A DNA stretch of 7,917 nt from an uncultured Selenomonadales bacterium (GCA_947305445.1 CAMZDU010000040.1:1-7917); one strand, 5' to 3'; counted from the stretch's first letter, positions 1 to 7,659 are shown. The notes: a model not told the origin generated them from the letters alone. A program made the numbers and translations.

Positions 1-1
1 G

Positions 2-1693
2 ACGCATGAACAGATGCGCCAGAAGAATGAGTATCGCGAATTCGTCGAAAGCATCACCGAATATCTCTATCCCGACGACAGCTCCAACGAAGGCAAGCGC
101 ATGCGTCTGATTCAAGAGTACTTCCTTGTCTCGGCGGGCACGCAAAGTATCATTCGCCATTACGTCCGTTCGGGCGGCAATATCCGCGAACTCGATAAAA
201 AAATTGCCATTCACATTAACGACACGCACCCCGCGCTTTGCGTCGCCGAACTTATGCGCATCCTCGTCGACGACTACGACCTTGAATGGAACGAAGCTTG
301 GACGATTACCCGCGCGGTCGTCGCCTACACGAACCACACGATTATGCCCGAAGCGTTGGAGAAATGGCCGGTCGACATGTTCAAGGCTCTCCTTCCGAGA
401 ATTTACATGGTTATTGACGAAGTTAACCGTCGTCATTTAGAATATGTCAAGGCGCGTTATCCCAACAACGTCGACAAGCTCCGCGCAATGTCGATTATCG
501 AAGGCGGAGAAGTTCACATGGCGCGTCTGGCAATTGTCGGCTCGCATTCGGTCAACGGCGTAGCCCGTATTCACAGCGATATCCTCAAATCCACGACGCT
601 CCACGATTTTTACGAGTATTGGCCGCGTATGTTCAACAACAAGACCAATGGCATCACGCACCGCCGCTGGCTCATGGGCAACAATCCCGAACTTGCCGAC
701 CTCATCGACAGGACGATTCGTTCCCGCGTGTGGCACCGTCACCCCGAACAGCTAGACCTGTTTAACGAATCCGTTGACGACCGCAAAGTTCTTAAGGAAC
801 TCGACGAAATTAAATTGATTCGCAAGACCGCGCTCGCCGAATTCATCAAGAAACATCAGGGCGTGGAACTCGACCCGAATACAATTTTCGACATTCAAGT
901 CAAGCGCATTCACTCCTACAAGCGTCAGCTCATGAACGCGCTACATATCATCTGGCAGTACGAAAAACTTAGGAACGACCCAAGCTACAAGCCGCTTCCG
1001 ACGACGTATCTTTTCGGCGGCAAGGCGGCGGCCGGCTACTATATCGCCAAGGAGACAATCCGTCTTATCAACGCCATCGCCGACAAAATCAACAACGACC
1101 CGTCAATCGAAGACCGACTGAAGGTTGTCTTTATTGAAAACTTCGGCGTGTCAATCGGCGAGATTGTCTATCCTGCGGCGGACGTCAGCGAGCAAATTTC
1201 CACAGCGTCCAAAGAGGCTTCCGGCACGGGCAACATGAAATTCATGATGAACGGCGCGATAACTCTGGGCACTCTCGACGGAGCAAACGTTGAAATTCGC
1301 GAGGCCGTGGGCGACGACAATATCGTCATCTTCGGACTTAAAGCCGGCGAAGTTTTGGCTTATTACGAGAACGGCACCTACTCCGCGTGGAACGAATACA
1401 CCGGTAACCCGAACGCCCGCCTCGTCGTCGACAAACTCACCGACGGCACTTTCGGCAACTTCCATTCAATCCGCGACTATCTGATTCAAGGCAACGACGA
1501 ATTCTTCATTTTGAAAGACTTCAACGCCTACATCGACGCGCACGCCGAAATTTATACACGCTACGAAGACCGCCAAGGTTGGTTGCGTTCGGCGGCAATG
1601 AATATCGCAAACTCCGGCAGATTCTCTTCCGACAGAACTATTGATGAGTACGCCGCAGAAATCTGGAACATCAAACCTTGTAAGATTCAGTGA
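2..1693 (+). CDS. glgP: Glycogen phosphorylase (GT35), 5'-truncated
   Basis: This enzyme releases glucose-1-phosphate from the non-reducing ends of glycogen, using pyridoxal phosphate, in the cytoplasm. The reading frame is open to the left edge (563 codons from base 2), so the ATG at 14 is an internal Met. Compared with E. coli GlgP (815 residues, recalled), about 250 N-terminal residues are missing. Visible family blocks, in order, are the LYPDDS and LRLIQEYF-like segment, HINDTHP, YTNHTIMPEALE with WPVDM, TNGITHRRW, DIQVKRIHSYKRQLMN, FGGKAA, and the phosphorylase signature EASGTGNMK. The Lys of that signature (codon 1238-1240) is the expected PLP Schiff-base residue. LGTLDGANVEI follows, and the C-terminus FSSDRTIDEYA is intact. 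The stop lies 44 bases before glgB, so it is probably co-transcribed with it. Glycogen rather than maltodextrin phosphorylase is inferred from the glgB-glgA context. Confidence 0.96.
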   Translation, partial: THEQMRQKNEYREFVESITEYLYPDDSSNEGKRMRLIQEYFLVSAGTQSIIRHYVRSGGNIRELDKKIAIHINDTHPALCVAELMRILVDDYDLEWNEAWTITRAVVAYTNHTIMPEALEKWPVDMFKALLPRIYMVIDEVNRRHLEYVKARYPNNVDKLRAMSIIEGGEVHMARLAIVGSHSVNGVARIHSDILKSTTLHDFYEYWPRMFNNKTNGITHRRWLMGNNPELADLIDRTIRSRVWHRHPEQLDLFNESVDDRKVLKELDEIKLIRKTALAEFIKKHQGVELDPNTIFDIQVKRIHSYKRQLMNALHIIWQYEKLRNDPSYKPLPTTYLFGGKAAAGYYIAKETIRLINAIADKINNDPSIEDRLKVVFIENFGVSIGEIVYPAADVSEQISTASKEASGTGNMKFMMNGAITLGTLDGANVEIREAVGDDNIVIFGLKAGEVLAYYENGTYSAWNEYTGNPNARLVVDKLTDGTFGNFHSIRDYLIQGNDEFFILKDFNAYIDAHAEIYTRYEDRQGWLRSAAMNIANSGRFSSDRTIDEYAAEIWNIKPCKIQ

Positions 1694-1716
1694 TTGACGA
1701 TTGACGGTCAGTGATT
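1688..1716. repeat. Short direct repeat across the glgP stop
   Basis: The octamer CAGTGATT occurs at 1688-1695 and again at 1709-1716, a 21-base period, with TTGACG also doubled between them (1695-1700 and 1701-1706). The first copy includes the glgP stop codon, and the second ends just before the glgB ribosome binding site (AAGGAG, 1723-1728). No T-run or strong hairpin is present, so this is not a terminator. It looks like a small tandem duplication in the intergenic spacer, with no function I can assign. Confidence 0.5.
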
Positions 1717-1737
1717 AGCGGAAAGGAGACTTGATTC

Positions 1738-3714
1738 ATGCAGACATCCGAACTCAACGAATACGGTCTTTACCTTTTCCACCAAGGCACGAACTATCAC
1801 TCGTATGAAATGCTCGGTGCTCACTTCACGGAACGTGACGGCAAAAAAGGCGTACGCTTTGCGCTGTGGGCTCCGCATGCCAAATCCGTCAGCGTCGTCG
1901 GAGATTTTAACAACTGGGACAATCGCGTCAACCGAATGATTCGTCTTGACGACGGCGAGACGTGGGAAATTTTCATCGAAGGCCTTAAAGTCGGCGACAA
2001 CTACAAATACGCAATCCGCTCGCAACACGACGAACCGTACGTCTTGAAAGGCGATCCTTACGGCTTTTACGCGGAGAAACGTCCCAATACCGCCTCGAAA
2101 CTTTACAACCTGGAAGATCACACGTGGACGGACGACGAGTGGCAGGAACGCAAAAAACGTCAATCCTCCTACACGCACCCGATGTTGATTTATGAAGTGC
2201 ACGCAGGCTCCTGGCAACGCAAAGACAAAGATTATCTAAACTATCGCGAGCTGGCCGACAAGCTGATTGCCTACGTCAAGGAAATGAACTACACGCATAT
2301 TGAGTTCATGCCACTGACGGAACACCCGCTTGACAATTCGTGGGGCTATCAGACAACGGGCTATTATGCGGTGACAAGCCGCTACGGCGAGCCGAATGAT
2401 TTCCGTTATTTAGTCGAGACGGCGCACAAAAATAATATCGGCATCATAATGGATTGGGTGCCGGGTCACTTCTGTAAAGATACGCACGGTTTGCGCGAGT
2501 TCGATGGCATTAATCTTTACGAATCGGACAATATGCAACTTTCAGAGAATCGTGGCTGGGGTACGATTAATTTCGATTACGGGCGCACGGAAGTGCAAAG
2601 CTTTCTAATCTCTAACGCGCTTTTCTGGTTTGAAGAGTTTCACATTGACGGGTTAAGGATTGACGGCGTGGCAAATATGTTGTATCTTAACTTCGGACGC
2701 TTGGAAGGCGAGTGGACCCCTAATCGCTACGGCGACACCGGCAATCTTGAGGCAGTCGAATTCTTAAAGAAACTCAACGAAACTGTTTTCAAGTATCACC
2801 CACAAGCGTTGATGATGGCGGAAGAGTCGACCTCGTGGCCGCTCATTTCAAAACCGGTCTATATGGGTGGCATGGGCTTTAATTACAAGTGGAACATGGG
2901 CTGGATGAACGACATGCTCGACTATGTGAGCCTCGACCCGATTTATCGCAAGTGGAATCACGACAAAGTCACGTTCTCGTTTATGTACGCGTTCGCGGAA
3001 AATTTTATCCTACCGCTTTCGCACGATGAAGTTGTTCATGGCAAACGGTCGCTGATTGAAAAAATGCCCGGCGATTATTGGCAGAAGTTTGCGGGCTTAA
3101 GATGTTTCTTCGGCTACTGGATGGCGCACCCTGGCAAAAAGCTTTTATTCATGGGCGGCGAGTTCGGCCAGTTCATCGAGTGGAACGAAGACGCAAGCTT
3201 AGATTGGCACCTCGTCGAACAATATGAAATGCATGCACGGTTGCAAAATTATTCGCGGGCGTTAAACAAGTTTTATGTAGATAATAAATCGCTCTGGCAA
3301 GTCGACTTCGATTGGAATGGCTTCCAGTGGATTGACTGCAACGACAACGACAACAGCATTGTCTCGTTCATTCGCAAGGCAGAGAAAAGCGACGATTATC
3401 TGATAGTCGTGTGCAACTTCACGCCAAATGCCCGCGAAGACTACCGAATCGGCGTGCCCGACAGCGGCTCTTACGTCGAAGTCTTTAACTCCGATGCGGA
3501 AGAATTCGGCGGTAGCGGAGTCACCAACTCGACAAGCCTCAAGACTGAAAACTTTCCGTGGCACAATCGCAGTCACTCAATCACATTGACAATCCCGCCG
3601 TTGGCAACCATCTTCCTAAAGCACGATGTGCCGGCGGAGCATTTGGACACGGCGAACGATTTAACCGAAAAAATTTTTCCCCATTTACAACAGATAACAG
3701 GAGGGAGTTCTTGA
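1738..3714 (+). CDS. glgB: 1,4-alpha-glucan branching enzyme (GH13 subfamily 9)
   Basis: This enzyme cuts alpha-1,4 glucan chains and re-attaches them through alpha-1,6 links, making the branch points of glycogen. The start follows AAGGAG (1723-1728) by nine bases. An N-terminal CBM48 occupies roughly residues 35-115 (FALWAPHAKSVSVVGDFNNWD). The GH13 barrel follows, with region I at DWVPGHF. The nucleophile is Asp309 in DGLRID, the acid/base is Glu362 in MAEEST, and the transition-state Asp430 is in LSHDEVVHGK, so the catalytic triad is complete. A C-terminal beta domain ends near IPPLATIFLKHD (about residue 630). At 658 residues it matches the shorter GlgB type without the extra N1 module of the 728-residue E. 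coli enzyme. The region II motif reads IDGVANMLY instead of the commoner VDAVASMLY, a conservative change. The stop is one base before the glgA ATG. Confidence 0.97.
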   Translation: MQTSELNEYGLYLFHQGTNYHSYEMLGAHFTERDGKKGVRFALWAPHAKSVSVVGDFNNWDNRVNRMIRLDDGETWEIFIEGLKVGDNYKYAIRSQHDEPYVLKGDPYGFYAEKRPNTASKLYNLEDHTWTDDEWQERKKRQSSYTHPMLIYEVHAGSWQRKDKDYLNYRELADKLIAYVKEMNYTHIEFMPLTEHPLDNSWGYQTTGYYAVTSRYGEPNDFRYLVETAHKNNIGIIMDWVPGHFCKDTHGLREFDGINLYESDNMQLSENRGWGTINFDYGRTEVQSFLISNALFWFEEFHIDGLRIDGVANMLYLNFGRLEGEWTPNRYGDTGNLEAVEFLKKLNETVFKYHPQALMMAEESTSWPLISKPVYMGGMGFNYKWNMGWMNDMLDYVSLDPIYRKWNHDKVTFSFMYAFAENFILPLSHDEVVHGKRSLIEKMPGDYWQKFAGLRCFFGYWMAHPGKKLLFMGGEFGQFIEWNEDASLDWHLVEQYEMHARLQNYSRALNKFYVDNKSLWQVDFDWNGFQWIDCNDNDNSIVSFIRKAEKSDDYLIVVCNFTPNAREDYRIGVPDSGSYVEVFNSDAEEFGGSGVTNSTSLKTENFPWHNRSHSITLTIPPLATIFLKHDVPAEHLDTANDLTEKIFPHLQQITGGSS

Positions 3715-3715
3715 T

Positions 3716-5164
3716 ATGAAAGTTCTTTATGTGGCGTCGGAAGCGGTACCGTTTGTGAAAACAGGCGGTCTTGCCGATGTAGCAGGTTCACTCCCAAAAG
3801 CTCTCAAAGAGCAGGGCGTTGATGTTCGCGTTATTCTTCCGAAGTTCAGCAAAATCGGCGAGAAGTATCGCGAGGGCATGGAACACGTTTACGAGGGCAC
3901 CGTTCCCGTATCGTGGCGCACGAAATACGTCGGCATTGACAAGTACGAACTTGACGGCGTGATTTATTATTTCGTGGACAATGAAGAATATTTCGCACGC
4001 GAAGGCCTCTACGGCTACGACGATGACGCCGAGCGTTATTCGTTCTTCTGCCGTGCGATTCTGAATTGTTTGCCCGCAATCGACTTCTGGCCCGACGTAA
4101 TCAACGCCAACGACTGGCATGCAGGTCTCGTTCCCGTTCTGCTGAAACTTGAGCACCAGGGCGACGAGCGTTATGAAAACATCAAGACGATTTACACGAT
4201 TCACAACCTCAAGTATCAGGGCGTCTTCACCAAAGACATCATGGGCGATGTGCTCGGTCTGGATTGGAAATATTTCAACAACGGCGACTTGGAATTCTAT
4301 GACGCGGTCAACTTCATGAAGGGCGGCATCATTTACGCCGATTACGTCTCGACCGTCAGCAAGACTTACGCGCAGGAAATTCAGTACGAATATTTCGGCG
4401 AACACCTCGACGGACTTCTGCGCAGCCGCAAAGATGATCTCTACGGCATTGTCAACGGCATCGACTACGACACGTTCAATCCCGCGACCGACAAAAATCT
4501 TTTCGTCAACTACGACGCCTCCGATGCCTATGCCGCGTTCGACAAAAAATGCGAAAACAAAATCCGTCTGCAGGAGTTGCTCGGACTTCCGCAGGGCAGA
4601 AAAATTCCGATTGTCTCCATGATCACGCGTCTCGTCGCCGCCAAAGGTCTCGACCTTGTCGTGCGCATGATGGACGAGCTTTTGCAGCATGAGGACTTCC
4701 AATTCGTTCTGCTCGGCACCGGCGACAAAGTTTACGAAGACTGGTTCAAAGGTTTGGCCTGGCGTTATCCGCAAAAAGTTTCGGCCAACATTTACTTCTC
4801 CAACGAACTGGCGCAGAGGATTTACGCCTCGAGTGATATTTTCCTCATGCCGAGCAATTACGAGCCGTGCGGCATTGGACAACTTATCGCCATGCGTTAC
4901 GGCGCGGCTCCGGTTGTTCGCGAAACCGACGGCTTGAAAGATACCGTTCAACAGTACGACAAGTACACCAAACAGGGCAACGGCTTCGTCTTCTCGAACT
5001 ATAACGCCCACGAGATGATGTACGCGCTCAAACGTGCGCTGTCGACTTACGCGCAGTTTGAAGTTTGGTTGCAAATTTCTTCCAACGCCATGAACAGCGA
5101 CTACAGCTGGAAGAATTCCGCGCACGAGTACATTGAACTTTACAAGAAACTTATTAACGGTTGA
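3716..5164 (+). CDS. glgA: Glycogen synthase, ADP-glucose dependent (GT5)
   Basis: This enzyme transfers glucose from ADP-glucose to the growing alpha-1,4 glucan. The 482-residue length is normal for bacterial GlgA. The GT5 N-terminal signature KTGGLADV starts at Lys15, the ADP-glucose-binding end. NDWHAGLVPVLL, IHNLKYQGVF and the segment VNGIDYDTFNP follow. The C-terminal GT-B half carries TRLVAAKGLDL (Arg305, Lys310, expected phosphate contacts) and SNYEPCGIGQL with Glu383. The usual TGGL loop that follows reads TDGL here (Asp405), a departure from the family pattern. AGGAGGGAG at 3699-3707 lies inside the 3' end of glgB with good spacing to the ATG, and only one base separates the genes, so translational coupling is likely. 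It is the last gene of the operon, since the terminator begins 18 bases after its stop. Confidence 0.97.
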   Translation: MKVLYVASEAVPFVKTGGLADVAGSLPKALKEQGVDVRVILPKFSKIGEKYREGMEHVYEGTVPVSWRTKYVGIDKYELDGVIYYFVDNEEYFAREGLYGYDDDAERYSFFCRAILNCLPAIDFWPDVINANDWHAGLVPVLLKLEHQGDERYENIKTIYTIHNLKYQGVFTKDIMGDVLGLDWKYFNNGDLEFYDAVNFMKGGIIYADYVSTVSKTYAQEIQYEYFGEHLDGLLRSRKDDLYGIVNGIDYDTFNPATDKNLFVNYDASDAYAAFDKKCENKIRLQELLGLPQGRKIPIVSMITRLVAAKGLDLVVRMMDELLQHEDFQFVLLGTGDKVYEDWFKGLAWRYPQKVSANIYFSNELAQRIYASSDIFLMPSNYEPCGIGQLIAMRYGAAPVVRETDGLKDTVQQYDKYTKQGNGFVFSNYNAHEMMYALKRALSTYAQFEVWLQISSNAMNSDYSWKNSAHEYIELYKKLING

Positions 5165-5181
5165 AATTAAACATTTGCTAC

Positions 5182-5217
5182 AAAAAGTCCGGCGGGCTTC
5201 GGCTCGTCGGATTTTTT
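5182..5217 (+). terminator. Intrinsic terminator of the glg operon
   Basis: The left arm 5182-5197 pairs with the right arm 5202-5217 over 16 positions. Thirteen are Watson-Crick pairs and three are G-U wobbles, and the loop is TTCG closed by C-G, an especially stable tetraloop. The right arm ends in six T residues, as expected for Rho-independent termination. The left arm starts with five A residues, so the structure could also stop transcription from the other strand. It lies 18 bases after the glgA stop and separates the glycogen operon from the regulator gene. Confidence 0.93.
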
Positions 5218-5220
5218 GTG

Positions 5221-5248
5221 TTGACATGTCGCCGAATTTCGTTAAACT
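5221..5248 (+). promoter_or_regulatory. Putative sigma-70-type promoter for the double-receiver gene
   Basis: A perfect -35 hexamer TTGACA (5221-5226) begins four bases after the terminator. A 16-base spacer leads to TAAACT (5243-5248), which matches the -10 consensus at four of six positions. Transcription would start near 5255, giving a leader of about 60 bases before the ATG at 5314. The position right after a terminator and before a new gene supports it. The weak -10 box is the main doubt. Confidence 0.6.
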
Positions 5249-5273
5249 ATCACTAAACAATTTTGAACTGCAG

Positions 5274-5313
5274 AGGAGGTAATTGAGCTGTCGGCTCGGC
5301 AGTTTGTAAAACC
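5274..5313 (+). promoter_or_regulatory. Leader with displaced Shine-Dalgarno, small hairpin and tiny reading frames
   Basis: AGGAGGT at 5274-5280 is a near-perfect ribosome binding site, but the apparent start ATG is at 5314, 33 bases further on, and no purine-rich site lies closer. In the gene's own frame a TGA at 5284-5286 blocks any upstream extension to the site. Between them, 5286-5292 can pair with 5298-5304 (seven pairs including two G-U, loop of five). Folding this would shorten the gap to 14 bases. Two short frames are also possible. TTG at 5283 would run to TAA at 5307-5309, but it is too close to the site. CTG at 5288 is seven bases after the site and runs nine codons to a TGA (5315-5317) overlapping the ATG. 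A translated leader or structure-assisted initiation are both conjecture. Confidence 0.45.
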
Positions 5314-6318
5314 ATGATAGGAAAAAGAAATTCAGACAGCAGGAACCGCTCGGACGACAGAAATAAACCTTCGAACGGCAGAAATCGTATGACCGGTCGT
5401 CCGTGCGCCGGTTGCAAGAAAATTATTTACAGCGGACTTTATTGCGCGGACTGTCTCGAAAAATTTCGCGAGAACGCCAAAATGCAAAATCGGCATATGG
5501 AAATGTTGCGAAACAATTCCATGCGCAAAACTGCTCAGGAACGCCACGAGGTCGTTGTGCTGATTGTCATAAGCGACGAACGCAATCTCAACCTTACAAA
5601 AATTATTTTGGAGCGCGGCCTGCCCGAATGTAAAATTCTGGCGACGAACAACACTTTAAACGCAATCAACACGCTCGTCAGCCGTGAAGTCAGCCTTGTC
5701 ATTTTGGACGCGGATTATAACGGCTTAGACATGCTCGGCCGAATTCGCAACGAAGAAAGATTCCGCGACGTGCCGGTTATGATGATGTCCGGCTCCACGG
5801 AACGCGAACTCGTTGCAAGCGTCTTTTCGCTCGGCGTGCAAGATTACGTCACGAAACCCTGTGCCCCCAACGATTTAATTGGCCGCGTCGATAAAATGCT
5901 CCATAAGCCCACCGAGCCGGTGGAAACTCAACCGAAGCATGCGTTTAATATTTTGTTGATTGACGACGATATTTTTGACTTGCGGCAGGAGCGCGACATA
6001 CTCCGCAACCGTCTGCCCTGTGAAATTATTTTGGCACAGAGTGCGGTCGAGGGCATGAAAATTTTGGAGAGTCGCGGCGCGGATTTGATACTCGTCAGCT
6101 TGGACATGCCGTTCGTCAACGGGCTGACGTTTCTGTCGCTCCTCAACGAAAACAGCAAGCTGAAAAAAATTCCCGTGATAATTATGACTGACAGTCGCGA
6201 CTTCAGAATTTTGAGCGAGATTGAACGTTCGACGGCAATCGGTTACATTCGCAAGCCGAACATCTCCAAGGACGATTTGGAGTTCGTTGAATCGAAACTT
6301 CGTCGGCGCAGACTATAG
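5314..6318 (+). CDS. Zinc-knuckle double-receiver response regulator-like protein
   Basis: A 334-residue protein, probably a two-component or chemotaxis-type signalling protein of the cytoplasm. Residues 1-25 are low complexity, rich in Arg, Asn, Ser and Asp. Cys31, Cys34, Cys44 and Cys47 form a CX2CX9CX2C motif that probably binds zinc. Receiver 1 (about 80-195) has Asp88 and Glu89 of the acidic pocket (the preceding position is Ser87), phosphoacceptor Asp132 in VILDADYNG, Ser159 and Lys181 in VTKP. It therefore looks able to be phosphorylated. Receiver 2 (about 210-332) keeps Asp217-219, Thr292 and Lys314 in IRKP, but the acceptor position is Ser262 in LVSLDMP. No DNA-binding, cyclase or methyltransferase domain follows, so output is probably by protein contact or through the zinc motif. 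It has its own putative promoter, and the start choice is uncertain (see the leader). No terminator is seen before the next gene 84 bases on. Confidence 0.87.
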   Translation: MIGKRNSDSRNRSDDRNKPSNGRNRMTGRPCAGCKKIIYSGLYCADCLEKFRENAKMQNRHMEMLRNNSMRKTAQERHEVVVLIVISDERNLNLTKIILERGLPECKILATNNTLNAINTLVSREVSLVILDADYNGLDMLGRIRNEERFRDVPVMMMSGSTERELVASVFSLGVQDYVTKPCAPNDLIGRVDKMLHKPTEPVETQPKHAFNILLIDDDIFDLRQERDILRNRLPCEIILAQSAVEGMKILESRGADLILVSLDMPFVNGLTFLSLLNENSKLKKIPVIIMTDSRDFRILSEIERSTAIGYIRKPNISKDDLEFVESKLRRRRL

Positions 6319-6389
6319 CCGACAGCTTATTTTGCAAGTTAACGCGTTGTGAGTTGCGCTTCGTCAATGTGGAATGAGGAATCTGACAA

Positions 6390-6395
6390 GAGGTG
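6390..6395 (+). promoter_or_regulatory. Ribosome binding site that fixes a TTG start
   Basis: GAGGTG lies seven bases before TTG at 6403. The first in-frame Met of the glycosyltransferase comes only well inside the protein, so this site matters. The choice is confirmed by the downstream paralog, where GGAGG (7723-7727) precedes GTG at 7737 by nine bases and the proteins match from residue 1 (MAV, then KNLF). Confidence 0.85.
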
Positions 6396-6402
6396 ACAAT
6401 TT

Positions 6403-7659
6403 TTGGCCGTATACAAAAATTTATTCGCGCATGATTTGGCAATCGTGGCGATTCTCAAAAACGAAGGTCGTTATCTCAAAGAGTGGCTCGACTATCATCT
6501 GCTTGCGGGCGTCGGCCACTTTTATCTTTATGACAACGACAGTACCGACGATTACGACGCGATTATCCGCCCGTACGTCGAAGCCGGTCTCGTCACGAGC
6601 AAACGCATTTCCGGCAAGGCCGCGCAGTTCGCCGCATATGACGACGCCGTTCAAAGTCACCGGTTCGCATGCAGATACATGGCCTTTATCGATTTGGACG
6701 AATTCCTTCTGCCGAAGACAAATCGTTCCGTTGTCGAAGTCGTTGACGAAATTTTATCTTACAACGAGGCGGAGGCCTTGGCCGTAAATTGGCAACTGTA
6801 CGGCTCGAACGGTCACGAGAAGGCGGACTACTCTCGCGGCGTCTTGGAGCGATTCACGCGGCGTGCGCCCGTCGATTGGGTAGTGCCAATTCCTCACCGC
6901 GACATTCCCGGCGGTAACGCGCAAATTAAAACCATCGCCGACCCGCGCAAGATTGCTCTGTTCACAAGTGCGCACTTCCCGATTTATTTTGAGGATTGTT
7001 ATGCCGTCAACGAGCGCGGCGAACGCGTCAATTCTTATTGCAACGAACCGGTCACCGCCGATAAAATTGTCCTCAATCATTACAACGTTAAAAGCCGCGA
7101 GGAATTCGCCGTTAAAGTTAATCGCGGCCGCGCCGACAAGGACGAAAATTATTTTACCGCCGAATGGTTTGAAATGTACGACCGCAACGAAGTCTTCGAC
7201 GACGGCATTTTAAAATATCAAGCCGCCCGCGCAGAAAATTTTTCGCTTGAAACTGAAGAGCATCAACTTGAGCGCATGACGGACGCATTGACCGAAATTT
7301 TGTCGGCGTATGTCACGGGCGTGATGTTTGCCGACGCATTCGAGACGGCTCTAACGTGTCGTGCGGTGAGTTCATATTTGCGCGAAAAATTTCCCGACGA
7401 CAAGCACATGGAAATTTTCGAGGAAACGTCGCTTGCGGCGGCAGTGAATTCGGCAAACGCGCTGAAAATTTCCGACGTGCGACTTTTGCTTAGCGAGCTG
7501 CCGAATTTATTGGCGTTGCCATATCCCGTCGTCGAAGACTTGCGCGGCGTGTCGATTCAAATAATTTCGCGGCTTATGGACTTCATGCGTGCCCACGAAT
7601 TTTGGAAGGGCTATGCGGACTTGGAACATCTGCGCAGACTGCTTTCGATTAGGAATTAG
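6403..7659 (+). CDS. GT92-like (DUF23 / Glyco_tranf_2_4) glycosyltransferase, copy 1
   Basis: A predicted GT-A-fold glycosyltransferase of 418 residues; the donor and acceptor sugars cannot be read from the sequence. The N-terminal signature LKNEGRYLKEWLDYH (residues 18-32), followed by GVGHFYLYDNDSTDD (to about residue 50), is typical of GT92/DUF23 proteins. The acidic DLDEF motif (97-101) is the likely metal and nucleotide-sugar site. A conserved-type HYNVKSREEF segment starts at His226, with the following NRGRADK stretch ending the recognisable domain near residue 245. The remaining part, to 418, looks mainly helical and I do not recognise it. There is no signal peptide or membrane segment, so it probably works in the cytoplasm or at the inner membrane face, perhaps on a surface polysaccharide or a glycoprotein. 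The start is TTG, supported by its ribosome binding site and by the paralog that follows. It may be co-transcribed with the receiver gene. Confidence 0.85.
   Translation: MAVYKNLFAHDLAIVAILKNEGRYLKEWLDYHLLAGVGHFYLYDNDSTDDYDAIIRPYVEAGLVTSKRISGKAAQFAAYDDAVQSHRFACRYMAFIDLDEFLLPKTNRSVVEVVDEILSYNEAEALAVNWQLYGSNGHEKADYSRGVLERFTRRAPVDWVVPIPHRDIPGGNAQIKTIADPRKIALFTSAHFPIYFEDCYAVNERGERVNSYCNEPVTADKIVLNHYNVKSREEFAVKVNRGRADKDENYFTAEWFEMYDRNEVFDDGILKYQAARAENFSLETEEHQLERMTDALTEILSAYVTGVMFADAFETALTCRAVSSYLREKFPDDKHMEIFEETSLAAAVNSANALKISDVRLLLSELPNLLALPYPVVEDLRGVSIQIISRLMDFMRAHEFWKGYADLEHLRRLLSIRN

Noticed and set aside
1708..2217. A 169-codon minus-strand frame opposite the start of glgB
   Set aside because: It is a shadow of the well-supported glgB gene, with no recognisable domain and no ribosome binding site noted.
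3788..5260. A 490-codon open frame on the minus strand opposite glgA
   Set aside because: Its codons lie in register with the glgA codons, so it would be closed only by TTA, CTA or TCA in glgA, which this gene largely avoids. The translation shows no family motif, while glgA is unmistakable. It also runs through the terminator.
6347..6375. Possible promoter before glycosyltransferase copy 1 (TTGTGA, 17 bases, TGGAAT)
   Set aside because: Each hexamer matches only four of six consensus positions, which is common by chance. Without transcript data it cannot be told from background.
6319..6402. Search for a terminator between the double-receiver gene and glycosyltransferase copy 1
   Set aside because: Only the short palindrome AACGCGTT (6341-6348) and weak partial stems were found, with no T-run, so no terminator is called.
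6374..6787. A 137-codon + strand frame overlapping the start of glycosyltransferase copy 1
   Set aside because: It is out of frame with a gene whose protein matches its paralog from the first residue, and its translation is low-complexity Ser/Thr/Arg text typical of a shifted frame.
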